Shown piece after piece: positions 16,678-49,349 of a stretch of 64,000 nt of DNA. Source of the stretch: Linyphia triangularis (Eukaryota; Arthropoda; Arachnida; Araneae; Linyphiidae). The position numbers and the translations under genes were made by a program. Location of the stretch: the NCBI GenBank assembly GCA_963978545.1, contig OZ021724.1, positions 97,757,792 through 97,821,791 on the forward strand, in the 5' to 3' direction. Below the pieces are notes generated by a model. It saw only the letters and a list, made by a program, of their open reading frames with translations. It was not told the DNA's origin and did not search any database. The first letter of the stretch is position 1. Each line of letters opens with the position of its first letter.

Positions 16678-17445
16678 CTCGGTCATCTTGGCGAACTATG
16701 TCCTCATAGTTTATGTCTGAAGTTATCTGAAATAGAAAAACACAAGGAAAGCAATATGCACAGATACTATGATTGTCACATCTATGATTGTTTTTGATTG
16801 GTGTCTCTTTGTAATGGCCAAAAAATTTTGCTCGTTGAGTGTAAACTTTAAATGTTCTGGGTTTTTTGCGTCTTTTCTTAAACTGTTTGTGGCTCTCCTT
16901 ATTCATTGAGGTTTCTTCAGTCTTCTTATTTGCATCTGATAATGATCTCTTCTTTTTATGTTTTTCCTTGACATCCTTCTGTCCTTCTTTTTTGGTTTCA
17001 TCTTGTTGAAGGTTCATTTTAATCTTTGAAATTTCTGCATTTTGAAGTTTCTTTCCATGCTGAATATGTTCAACGAGAGTAGAATCTTCCTTCATTGCTC
17101 TAACTTGTTTAGCTATCTTCACATCCATTTCCTTTACTTCTTTTTGTCTGGAACATAATTCTCTTTTCAATCCAATGCTGTGATTTTTCTCCTTTAGCTG
17201 TCTTTTTAAGTTTACTCCTTCTTCTAAACTTAAGACTGAGGGTTTCAAGACTTTATTAGTGGTAATCAACTCACATTTTACAAGAGTTTGGCATCGTTGA
17301 CCTAACTGTTCTTGTAGTAACTTGGCTAGCTTCAATTCATTTTTAAGATGGATAATTTCTTCTTTAGCAGATTAAATTTCCATTTCACAACCTGCAACAT
17401 CTTCTCTGTATTTTTCAAGAATTTCAGTGGTTTCTGCCAGTTCCT
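16678..17445 (-). pseudogene. Captured Lys/Glu-rich coiled-coil coding sequence, second part (frameshifted)
   Basis: Continues the coiled coil of the upstream frame after a one-base shift near 17455 and an in-frame TAA near 17370. Readable peptides include ETTEILEKYREDVAG, KEEIIHLKNELKLAKLL, then a long basic tract (KEKHKKKRSLSDANKK, KQFKKRRKKPRTFKVY). It does not resemble any part of Gypsy pol. Near 16740 the minus strand reads a pyrimidine run ending TTTCAG, resembling a 3' splice site, so the last part may be retained intron or element sequence. The last 35 or so bases before the LTR probably belong to the element. I do not recognise the host parent gene. Confidence 0.6.
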
Positions 17446-19611
17446 TTAAATTTCCGATTCTATTTCTTCAAGTTTAGCTTGTAATGCATCATTCTTAGCT
17501 TCCAGTTTAGAGTACTGTACTTTGAAAGTAGCACCTTCTGTATGCAACTGCAAGATTTCATCTTCACATTCTTTTATTTTACTTTGAGCTTCGTTCAGTT
17601 TGCAATTAAATTCTTCCATTTCTCTCTTGAAATCTTCATCTCCTCTTGGTACAGCTTTTTTCGCTTCTACTTCAGGAAGTTTTTCTTTAAAAGGCGTACA
17701 TTCTTTAAGTAAACACGCCGCAATCCTACGCTTTACACTAACTGTTCCGTCTGGTACTACCAAGCCAAATGATTTTGCCACTGGTACGGGATTTTCTCTC
17801 TTCTTTTCGCCGTCAAGGTCTAATCTTTCTCGGGTCACACCAGTAAGATGACTAGCGCTTCTGCATTCGGAAAGCGGAGCTACAAATTTCTCCTCTGCTC
17901 TGCTTCCTGATTGGCTGCCGCGGCTGTCGATCTTCTTCTCAACTGTCAGAACAGATTTGATTGACATCTTGCGGAGCGGTTCGCTTTTATTTTCTCTTTT
18001 GGCCTCGCCAGACTGGCGCCTGATAACTTGTAAATAAAAAACACGTGGATCCTCTCGGCTTGGATCTCGAAGCTGTCTGTAAAAGGATGGGTTTTCGAAT
18101 TTTCCTATAACGTCCATTCCAATTATTAATTCATTTGTGTGGTCTTTGATGACGTATATTTTTGCATTGACTGAATGAGTGTCGATTTTAATGTCAGTAT
18201 GGAAATATCCTAATGGTTGTACTTCTATATTACCTAATCCTTTTAGTAATATGTCATTTGTCATTAATTGGGGTGATCCTATTTTTATATACAAGTCCTC
18301 AGAAATGAAGGTGACTTGGCTCCCTGTATCATTCAGAGCAACTATTTCATGATCGAATATTATTACCTTTGTGGTGCTTTTATTGTCAGTGTAACTACTA
18401 ATTTTATCAATTGGACTATTATAACTTTCATTTTCGGGATACACATTACTTTTATAATTAGGAAAATTACTAATTACAGCTCTATTTGCCTTCTTTTTTG
18501 GACAATAGGCCTGAATGTGCCCGATTTCATTACAATTAAAGCATTTAATACCTTGATTTTTAACTTCAAACTGACTATATTCATTAGGCCACTCTGTATT
18601 ATCAACAATACCATTATTTCTTTCCTTATACAAATGGTTAGTATTGGTTTGAGCACGAACGAATGGACGTTCCTGTATATTTTCTCTAGATTGCCAGTGT
18701 TTCCTGTTTTTTTCTTCATATTTATTTTCGCGAAATATCGTACTCTTTTTAAAATTATTTCTAGTTGAATCAAAGTCATCAAGTTTGTTGACCAAAATTT
18801 CCCTATTTTTTATTTTCGGAAGTTTGTCCATAAAGTGTTCTCGAATTTCTTTGGGTAATTTTCTTTTTATTTGATCTACTAGCATTAATTCTTTTAAATC
18901 TTCAAATGTTGTGACATCAAGTTCGCTCAACCATTCGGTTAGATAATTGTTTAGTTCAAACGCAAAGTCTCTCCATGTCTGACATTGTTCTTTTTTATGG
19001 AAGGAGAATTGTATTCTGAACTGTTCTGGGCTAAGTCGGTATCGTCTCAGCAAAATGCTCTTAATGTGGTCGTAATTATTCGCTAGTGTTTCCGGCTCAC
19101 TTGTTATTAAGCTTGCTATGTCAAGTGGAAGCAATGTAATTAAATAATTTACCCAAGTATCTTTCGATATTTCTAGACGACTAATTTGTCTCTCAAATAG
19201 TGTCAAGTAGATGCTTATGTCACTACCGTCAAACGGTTTCATATACTGTAATATATTTGGGCTTCTGCTTACTTCGTTTTCCCGTGCGTTTGTTACAGCA
19301 GCGCCAAGTTGGCGAATTTCTGCTTCTATGCGCAGTTTCGCTAACTCGAATTCTTTCGCCTCCCTATCTTTTGCTAACTCAAACTCTTTCGCTTCCCTAT
19401 CTTTTGCTAACTCAAACTCTTTCGCTTCCTTTTCTTCACGGTCATTTACAATTGTGTTTAACATATTTTTAACAAAGTTTTCATCATAATCGGCGTGTTC
19501 TGTTATTAATTTACATAATTGAGCGATTTTGGGGTTAATGGGTTGTTCCAATCCCAGTTCATCTATTAAAGCGAGTAAGTCATTCTTTCGTGCTCTGGCA
19601 AGAAACGCCAT
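17446..19611 (-). CDS. Gypsy gag-protease fused in frame to a captured coiled-coil protein
   Basis: Start chosen at the ATG 19611-19609 (MAFLARARKNDLLALIDE), typical of this gag family; the frame is open a little further upstream without ATG. In order: N-terminal helix; a threefold repeat DREAKEFELAK with a 33-bp DNA period; a SCAN-like capsid region (RYRLSPEQFRIQF, WRDFAFELNNYL); a CCHC knuckle CFNCNEIGHIQAYC; and an aspartic protease with NDTGSQVTF and LIIGMDVIGKF. Just after the protease, where RT should begin, the frame changes character (RRQSGEAKRENK) and runs into a possible host start MSIKSVLTVEKK, a basic Ser-rich stretch, and a coiled coil (KREMEEFNCKLNEAQSK, NDALQAKLEEIESE). The GC content of the join region is higher than that of gag. 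I infer capture of a spliced host transcript. Confidence 0.8.
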   Translation of the reverse strand: MAFLARARKNDLLALIDELGLEQPINPKIAQLCKLITEHADYDENFVKNMLNTIVNDREEKEAKEFELAKDREAKEFELAKDREAKEFELAKLRIEAEIRQLGAAVTNARENEVSRSPNILQYMKPFDGSDISIYLTLFERQISRLEISKDTWVNYLITLLPLDIASLITSEPETLANNYDHIKSILLRRYRLSPEQFRIQFSFHKKEQCQTWRDFAFELNNYLTEWLSELDVTTFEDLKELMLVDQIKRKLPKEIREHFMDKLPKIKNREILVNKLDDFDSTRNNFKKSTIFRENKYEEKNRKHWQSRENIQERPFVRAQTNTNHLYKERNNGIVDNTEWPNEYSQFEVKNQGIKCFNCNEIGHIQAYCPKKKANRAVISNFPNYKSNVYPENESYNSPIDKISSYTDNKSTTKVIIFDHEIVALNDTGSQVTFISEDLYIKIGSPQLMTNDILLKGLGNIEVQPLGYFHTDIKIDTHSVNAKIYVIKDHTNELIIGMDVIGKFENPSFYRQLRDPSREDPRVFYLQVIRRQSGEAKRENKSEPLRKMSIKSVLTVEKKIDSRGSQSGSRAEEKFVAPLSECRSASHLTGVTRERLDLDGEKKRENPVPVAKSFGLVVPDGTVSVKRRIAACLLKECTPFKEKLPEVEAKKAVPRGDEDFKREMEEFNCKLNEAQSKIKECEDEILQLHTEGATFKVQYSKLEAKNDALQAKLEEIESEI

Positions 19612-19731
19612 GTTAGTATAATCGAAAATTGTACTCACAGTTTTTCTGTTGACTTGTTACCTCGACTTGTGTTGCCGGTGCGTATGTTTCGTTGTGGCTT
19701 CCCAGTGCTTGCTGGCCCCCTTTTCAATGAT

Positions 19732-20105
19732 GTTGACCTCTTATATTCGACACGAAGTTTCTTGGCTTCGATAGCGGTGTTCCAATGCTTGTTGTTTCCG
19801 CTAAACAATCCTCTTCGTCGGCGCTGACTTCTCTTTTCCGACGTGGTGGTTTCGCTTTCCGATGAGACGTGATTTCACTTTCCGGTCACTGTGCTAGCTG
19901 GTTCACTTCTCAGTGATATCGACTTCTTTTATTCGATGAGCAGTTTCTTGGCTTCGTTAGCGGTGTTCCAATGCTTGTTGTTTCCGCTAGGCAATCCTCT
20001 TCGTCGGCGCTGACTTCGCTTTTCCGACGTGGTAGTTTCGCTTTCCGGTGAGACGTGGTTTCCCTTCCCGGTCACTGCGCTGTTATGTCGTTTACACTGC
20101 TAGGT
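19732..20105. repeat. 186-bp tandem duplication in the leader of the chimeric LTR element
   Basis: Two diverged copies with a 186-bp period; for example TCCAATGCTTGTTG begins at 19781 and again at 19967, each followed by CTCTTCGTCGGCGCTGACTT. It lies between the 5' LTR and gag (minus-strand leader). Confidence 0.8.
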
Positions 20106-20256
20106 GATACGACGGCTTATACTCCGATCCCCGGTTCACTGCTGGGTGACTACGGTGCTGTTCGGTTTCATTTGTACTCGTATCTCGTACTTCTGGTTTG
20201 CCCTTACACGTTCTGCCGTTTGGTTCTTAACGTAACGTTCTGACGCCTACTCAGTT

Positions 20257-20274
20257 CGTGATGCCGAGCCCCCA
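20257..20274 (-). promoter_or_regulatory. Primer-binding site of the chimeric LTR element
   Basis: Directly inside the 5' LTR the minus strand reads TGGGGGCTCGGCAT. The first ten bases equal the tRNA-Pro primer-binding site of murine leukaemia virus; the rest diverges, so the tRNA identity is tentative. Confidence 0.5.
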
Positions 20275-20504
20275 TGTGGGAGTAGACAATCAGAGAAGGG
20301 GCACTTGCTGAGTGTAGAATCCAGCTTTAATGAATCCTTATTGCCTCTTATCTCATACTACATTAGGCACAAGCGCCTTTCTTACGTATATTCACATCGA
20401 GAATGTTCAGTGATCTGTCTCTCTCATCAGAATGAGGAATACCTCCCCCTGCCGCTAGGAGTCGCCACGAGGGGTTCTCTAGTGGTGCGCCCCCTATCTC
20501 CACA
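20275..20504 (-). repeat. 5' LTR of the chimeric Gypsy element
   Basis: 230 bp, followed on the plus side by TTCA, the 4-bp target duplication. Confidence 0.92.
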
Positions 20505-21224
20505 TTCATTACCATTAAAATGATACCATTTTCTTTCTGAGACACAAATTACTTTTTAAATTACAGTGCGTTTTGTGAACCTGTTTTATATCGCGTTCAT
20601 TAGTGTAGTAAACTTAAAACGCGTTTTCTGGAGAATGACATTTTGGCGTTATATGACTACACCAACGATCATAACTTCATAATAAATGGTCCGATTTACA
20701 AAATTCTAATTTTGTTTTTAAAAAATAGTTGTGAATGTGTTTTATATTGAGTATCTAATATATGTTGTTATAAACACATTTTTTATGCAGATTTTAATCT
20801 TGATTTTTTGTTAAAATCTATGCATTTTTTAAACTTTTTTATTTAAAAACCTATAATTAAATAAATATTGAAGCCAAATTCAAAATTCTCCATAGGAACA
20901 TGCGCCAATATAATACCTTTTATTTGCAATAAAAATAATACCTATAAGTTAGTTTCAAGTTTATTTATATATGCTCTAATAATGTCCTAATTAGTCACTT
21001 TAATTGCAATTAGGTGAATTAAAAATCAACAGAAAAAAAGGTTTACATATAAAAATGCATCATTTTTAATTCTGATATATACTGCCAAAAAGTTTGAAAT
21101 TATAATCTAAAAATTAAAGAAAATCTTCTCAATTGTATATATGTATACCTTAATATTTTGATTGAAATTTCTCTATATGGGTTGGATGCATTTATAAGTA
21201 TATTTAGCCCAGTATATTGTCTTA

Positions 21225-21510
21225 AATACTTCCAGTATGATTCCATACTGGTTTCAATATTTCCATTATGATAACATTCTGGTTTTTTAACATTTCCAGT
21301 ACGTTTCAAATCTGGTATAAAAATTTCCAGTATATTTCAAATCTGGTATTAAAATTCCATTATAATTTCATATCGGTTTTAAAATTTTCAGTAAGGTATA
21401 ATACCGGCATTAAAATTTCCAGTAATAGTTTCATACCGGCTTTAAAATTTACAGTATGGTTTTACTGGTTTTGATATCATTTTTACTGGTTCCGGTATCA
21501 TTTTGATACC
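21225..21510. repeat. Degenerate minisatellite of about 35 bp period
   Basis: Roughly eight copies of a motif like TTCCAGTATNNTTTCAYAC followed by YGGTTTTAAAA. Units vary in sequence and length. It lies between the TTAA MITE and the end of gene 2. Confidence 0.65.
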
Positions 21511-21647
21511 AGTAATTTGAACTTTTTCCAATAGGGTAACTCCCCTTAATTTTTTTAATTTATAAATATAGTAAGTGGTAGTATAGATAATCATTTTATT
21601 TAACAAGAATACATATTTTAATGTAACATGACACAAGATATCATTAT

Positions 21648-21653
21648 TTTATT
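21648..21653 (-). terminator. Polyadenylation signal of gene 2
   Basis: AATAAA on the minus strand, 15 bases after the TAG stop (21671-21669) of ABHD11-like gene 2. Confidence 0.6.
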
Positions 21654-21668
21654 TTAATTTTGATGATG

Positions 21669-44362
<22,694 letters not shown>

Positions 44363-44784
44363 TCCTTACAGTACTTGCGGCGCCTTATAGTTGAAAGACA
44401 GTTGATGCTTTTTCACCTCTTAGTTAAAATGCTGGCATAATAGTAAAGAAAGACGCCCAATGTTAAAACGTGACTTCCGTTATCAAATGTACAAGTAGAA
44501 TGGATAAAGGGTATGAAATAAAAAAATTCTAACAGAAAAACACACTCATGTGAACACACAAACGAAGAGATAAATTATTTTTTATTTACGTATGTATTGT
44601 GTACTGTTACATCATATTTTATGCCCTGTTCAATATTTTCTTTTTTACTATCTGTCTGGTATTTCTTCGATATCAATAAAATCTCAAGTTGTTAAAAATG
44701 TTTTTATCACTTCTGGAAGCTGGTTCTAGAGAAGTATTTGTTTTGTGACAGAGCTCTAGATGGGATATTTTTTTTTTTTTTTTT

Positions 44785-45135
44785 TTAAATCTGTTATATT
44801 TTCTTCGATTTTGTGTGTGGGGGGGGGGAGGGTTGATTGGTTGGTTGGGTGTGTATGGTTGTCACTACCGATCACATCTGGGGAGATCAGATTAATTCAC
44901 TTGCCGCAATCCAATCCGACTGAACCTTGCCAGAAAGAGTCGATGTCGATGACAATGCCTTCCATTAAATTTTGAGGGCTGTCACTCTCACTAAAAGGTA
45001 GTTTTTACACACTCTTCTATAATCGCTTCGGAATATGTACTAATAAATCCCATTGAACCAATCATTGTTGAAACTCCTTCATGTTGCCAAATATTGTTTT
45101 AATCAGAATTAATAAAAGATAATTGAACGTAAATG
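44785..45135 (+). repeat. Repeat R1, copy 4
   Basis: AAATCTGTTATATTTTCTTC, a G run, then CAATCCGACTGAACC, GTCGATGTCGATGACAATGC, CACTAAAAGGTAG and TTGTTGAAACTCCTTC. It marks the right edge of the gene 2 unit, as a fragment does for the gene 1 unit near 14205. Confidence 0.65.
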
Positions 45136-45139
45136 CATA

Positions 45140-46375
45140 AATTCATCATGGACTGAAGTCCAATCAATCCAATTCTGCATTGAGTAGCAATGCTACTAGT
45201 GAAATAATTTTAAGCGATCATTGTTGAATTTCTTTCCTGTTGCCAGGTTTGAAGTAGTTAGAGTTTTAAAACGCAAGATTTTTTGAGTTCTCAATACAAA
45301 TACTACATAATGATTTTAACACACAACACCTATCATTTTAGCATCAACTCTCAAATGTTGTTATGTCTCTAAAAGTGTTTTAGTTTGATTGCTATTATAA
45401 GACTGTAGTCGACCTCCGCTCGTTTCGCATACTTCTTTAAATGCAGTGGTAAGAATAAACTTGACAATCAGTGACGTCCAGTGCCCGAATCGATAAACTG
45501 TACAGTCTTGGTAACGGGTCCAATGATCTGAAATGAGAAAACTGAGACATAAGGCAAGAAACGGCTTGAATGATTTTGAATAAAATCGCCGTGGTAATGT
45601 TTTTAAAGGTGCTCTAAGTATCCCAACCTACGAAACTTCCGTAAAAATGCGATAAACGCATAAGAAGTTAAAAAACGAAAGTCTTTAACACAGAGCTCTT
45701 TTCCCTTGAGTATCGCTCATCAAATACTATGTCTCCTTTGTTTCACTTACAAGAAAATACAATATAATATTTTTCGAAAAACATGTCGTCAATTTCCTCC
45801 GTTGGGCTCTTTTTCCTTTTTTGTCAATTATCGCAAAAAATGTCCCTAAAATATCGCCAAACTAGCCATGTTTTCGTGCCATAAAAATTGCTGACGTCAC
45901 TAGCTTTCATTTCGCGTTTGAATTTTTGAAATCTGTTGATTTTAAATGGTAAAATCTTTATTTGAACTAACTATTTTAACGTAATGCACACTTGTTGGCA
46001 AAAGTTAAAAATGGATTTTTCTCAGCTTCGCTTTTTTCCCATTTTACGTATGTTCGAAAAGCTCCTTGCGATTCGGTTTTTGATAAATCCACCTAATTTT
46101 TTGTAGACATAAATTTTAATGTACTATAAAGCGATACACATATGCTTTTTTATGTCATATATTTTTTTCATGTTGGAAAGCTGAAATATTTGCATTTTTA
46201 ATGAAAAATCACTAGCGCCAAGTTTGAAATTTTATTTCTGTTCAACCATAGCACCTACAGATAAAAGAATGGGTAAAAATGTCTATAATATATTGACAAA
46301 CAACTTCTTAATTTTCTTTCATGTTCGTTAAAATATTGTGTCGCGAGGAGCATTTTGAAAGTTAAAATTTCGTAT
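45140..46375. other. Spacer between genes 2 and 3, no clear gene
   Basis: AT-rich, with scattered short GC-richer stretches (for example 45410-45660 and TGCTGACGTCACTAGC near 45890, which contains a CRE-like TGACGTCA). A promoter is possible but no exon can be supported. Confidence 0.3.
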
Positions 46376-46387
46376 TATTTTAATGCA

Positions 46388-46519
46388 TTTTTATCAATAA
46401 TTTACTATCTACTTAAAACCAAAGATGCTAGGCGTGCTCAACGAATGAGGAAACAGGCAGAAACTGTACAGATACTACTAGCTGCCGAAGGCACGACATA
46501 TGCTGCTGGTGCATTTTAG
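46388..46519 (+). pseudogene. Short C-terminal ORF fragment of unknown protein
   Basis: The plus strand reads KDARRAQRMRKQAETVQILL and then AAEGTTYAAGAF followed by TAG, with no matching upstream frame. The highly biased composition looks like real coding sequence rather than chance. I do not recognise it; a transposase C-terminus is one possibility. Confidence 0.3.
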
Positions 46520-46815
46520 AATAGAATGTATGTCATAACGTATGTATTTCTCAATTTAAACTTACTTTTCCTGTTAAAACAACAATTAATTTAACAAAAA
46601 ATAAATTTTAAATTAGCTCAAATTTTTCCTAGATAATTAACAAAAGTTTGATACATATATCTGGAACAATTTAACGCAAAGTTTCTCTATTTATTAAACA
46701 TTGAACACAATTTATAACTTTAAATCTATTTTTCATCATGATGCTTTTTTCACACATTTTCTAACTTACCCGCAAGATTAAAAAAAAAAGTTATTGTCCT
46801 ATCGTCTTGAAACTT

Positions 46816-49349
46816 TTCTCTCTATATATAAGGCAAAGCCCTCAATCACTGATTCACTCACTCACTGACTCACTCATCACTAATTCTCCCACTTCCCACA
46901 TAGTCACAACTCTGAAAATCGGCACAAATATCAACAATGGTAAAAATAGAAAAAGTAAACTATTCCGATCTCGATTAACCCACTTTAAGGGGTCGAAAAG
47001 GGGTTAAACGTTCCAAACGACATTCGAATATCCCACTTCCCACATAGTCACAACTCTGAAAATCGGCACAAATATCAACAATGGTAAAAATAGAAAAAGT
47101 AAACTATTCCGATCTCGATTAACCCACTTTAAGGGGTCGAAAAGGGGTTAAACGTTCCAAACGACATTCGAATATCCCACTTCCCACATAGTCACAACTC
47201 TGAAAATCGGCACAAATATCAACAATGGTAAAAATAGAAAAAGTAAACTATTCCGATCTCGATTAACCCACTTTAAGGGGTCGAAAAGGGGTTAAACGTT
47301 CCAAACGGGGGACATTCGAATATCCCACTTCCCACATAGTCACAACTCTGAAAATCGGCACAAATATCAACAATGGTAAAAATAGAAAAAGTAAACTATT
47401 CCGATCTCGATTAACCCACTTTAAGGGGTCGAAAAGGGGTTAAACGTTCCAAACGGGGGACATTCGAATATCCCACTTCCCACATAGTCACAACTCTGAA
47501 AATCGGCACAAATATCAACAATGGTAAAAATAGAAAAAGTAAACTATTCCGATCTCGATTAACCCACTTTAAGGGGTCGAAAAGGGGTTAAACGTTCCAA
47601 ACGGGGGACATTCGAGTATCCCACTTCCCACATAGTCACAACTCTGAAAATCGGCACAAATATCAACAATGGTAAAAATAGAAAAAGTAAACTATTCCGA
47701 TCTCGATTAACTCACTTTAAGGGGTCGAAAAGGGGTTAAACGTTCCAAACGGGGGACATTCGAATATCCCACTTCCCACATAGTCACAACTCTGAAAATC
47801 GGCACAAATATCAACAATGGTAAAAATAGAAAAAGTAAACTATTCCGATCTCGATTAACACACTTTAAGGGTTCGAAAAGGGGTTAAACGTTCCAAACGG
47901 GGGACATTCGAAAATCCTACTTCCCACATAGTCACAACTCTGAAAATCGGCAGAAATATCAACAATGGTAAAAATAGAAAAAGTAAACTATTCCGATCTC
48001 GATTAACCCACTTTAAGGGGTCGAAAAGGGGTTAAACGTTCCAAACGGGGGACATTCGAAAATCCTACTTCCCACATAGTCACAACTCTGAAAATCGGCA
48101 CAAATATCAACAATGGTAAAAATAGAAAAAGTAAACTATTCCGATCTCGATTAACACACTTTAAGGGGTCGAAAAGAGGTTAAACGTTCCAAACGGGGGA
48201 CATTCGAAAATCCTACTTCCCACATAGTCACAACTCTGAAAATCGGCACAAATATCAACAATGGTAAAAATAGAAAAAGTAAACTATTCCGATCTCGATT
48301 AACACACTTTAAGGGGTCGAAAAGGGGTTAAACGTTCCAAACGGGGGACATTCGAAAATCCTACTTCCCACATAGTCACAACTCTGAAAATCGGCACAAA
48401 TATCAAAAATGGTAAACATAGAAAAAGTAAGCTGTTCCGATCTCGATTAACCCACTTTAAGAGGTCAAAAAGGGGTTAAACGTTCCAAACGGGGGACATT
48501 CGAAAATCCTACTTCCCACATAGTCACAACTCTGAAAATCGGCACAAATATCAACAATGGTAAACATAGAAAAAGTAAGCTATTCCGATCTCGATTAACC
48601 CACTTTAAGAGGTCAAAAAGGGGTTAAACGTTCCAAACGAGCGATATATTCGAATGTCCTACTTCTCATATTTTCACAATTCTGAAAACTGGTGTGAATA
48701 TCAATAAAGACAAACGCAGAAAAAGTAAACTATTCCGATCTCCGGTGGATCAAGGGGTGGAAAAGGGGTTAAACGTTCCAAACGAGGAATATTCGAATGT
48801 ACCACTTCCCATATGGTCACAACTCGGAAATTTGGTACAAATGTCAAAAAAGGTTAAACATAGAAAAAGTAAGCTATTCTGTTCTCGATTAACCAACTTT
48901 AAGGGGTCGAAAAGGGGTTAAATGTTCCAAACGAGGGATATCCGAATGTTCCTCTTCCAATGTAGTCATTTTTCTGATATTTTTTTGCAAATGTTAAAAA
49001 AATAAGTCATTCCAATAACGATTAACGAATTTTTAAGGGATGAAAAGACGACGCAACATTGAAACTATACGAGGATTAACTTAATGTCTAATTAACTTAA
49101 TTCCAATACAGCTACTACTTTGAAATTTAGAACTAAGAGCAAACATAAACACAATAAACTATTCCAGTTTACAATTCACAATTATAAATTTCGTTTAAAA
49201 TGTCAACAAAGGAAAGTTCCTATTTTGATAAATCAATTTGTCGGGATCGAAAAGGGAGCAAACGTCTGAAGTGTAGAATACATGAATGTCTTTTGATCGC
49301 TAAAATGCTAATGGTAAAATTTCGTAGCGCAGCACGGGTATTCAGCTAG
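46816..49349. mobile_element. Helitron-like non-autonomous element carrying a tandem array
   Basis: The left end TCTCTCTATATATAAGGC and the right end CAGCACGGGTATTCAGCTAG, followed by T, have the TC...CTAG form of Helitron ends, and there are no terminal inverted repeats. No Rep/helicase is encoded. Internal tandem repeats are usual in such Helentron/DINE-like elements. Exact ends are inferred. Confidence 0.5.
46870..49000. repeat. 148-bp tandem satellite array
   Basis: Twelve near-identical units followed by three decayed ones. The marker TAGTCACAACTCTG starts at 46901, 47045, 47189, 47337, 47485, 47633, 47781, 47929, 48077, 48225, 48373 and 48521. The first three spacings are 144 bp, the rest 148 bp, the difference being a GGGG insertion before GACATTCGA. 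Units also carry AAAGTAAACTATTCCGATCT and GGGGTCGAAAAGGGGTTAAA. Homogeneous units point to recent expansion. Confidence 0.93.

Larger units (their letters stand above)
16448..20504 (-). mobile_element. Chimeric non-autonomous Gypsy element (gag-protease plus captured coiled-coil sequence)
   Basis: Two 230-bp direct repeats (16448-16677 and 20275-20504) begin TGTGGGAGTAGAC and end CTCCACA and differ at one base, so the insertion is young. A 4-bp duplication TTCA flanks it (16444-16447 and 20505-20508). On the minus strand the order is LTR, primer-binding site, leader with a 186-bp duplication, gag-protease, coiled-coil segment, LTR. Reverse transcriptase, RNase H and integrase are absent, so it must be mobilised in trans. 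The total of 4057 bp is well below a full Gypsy element. Confidence 0.88.
16348..21149. mobile_element. TTAA-flanked MITE (745 bp) split by a chimeric LTR element
   Basis: Left end TTAA|GGTATACATCATATACA, right end GTATATATGTATACC|TTAA. The two halves (16348-16447 and 20505-21149) together match an uninterrupted copy at 57830-58563, in inverse orientation, inside gene 3. TTAA target duplications and short TIRs suggest a piggyBac-type MITE. The LTR element inserted at 16448-20504; the paralogous copy supplies the empty site. Confidence 0.75.

Noticed and set aside
16478..16720. Plus-strand frames inside both LTRs (also 20305-20523)
   Set aside because: Identical because the LTRs are identical; non-coding LTR sequence.
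18316..18768. 150-residue hydrophobic plus-strand frame resembling a membrane protein
   Set aside because: It is the antisense shadow of the AT-rich gag-protease coding region on the minus strand.
46807..47007. Short frames within the 148-bp array (also 48694-48921)
   Set aside because: They are readings of satellite units with repeated peptide and no independent support.
46870..49000. Regular direct repeats resembling a CRISPR array
   Set aside because: Repeat units are about 148 bp with no unique spacers, in a clearly eukaryotic intron-rich context; it is a satellite array.
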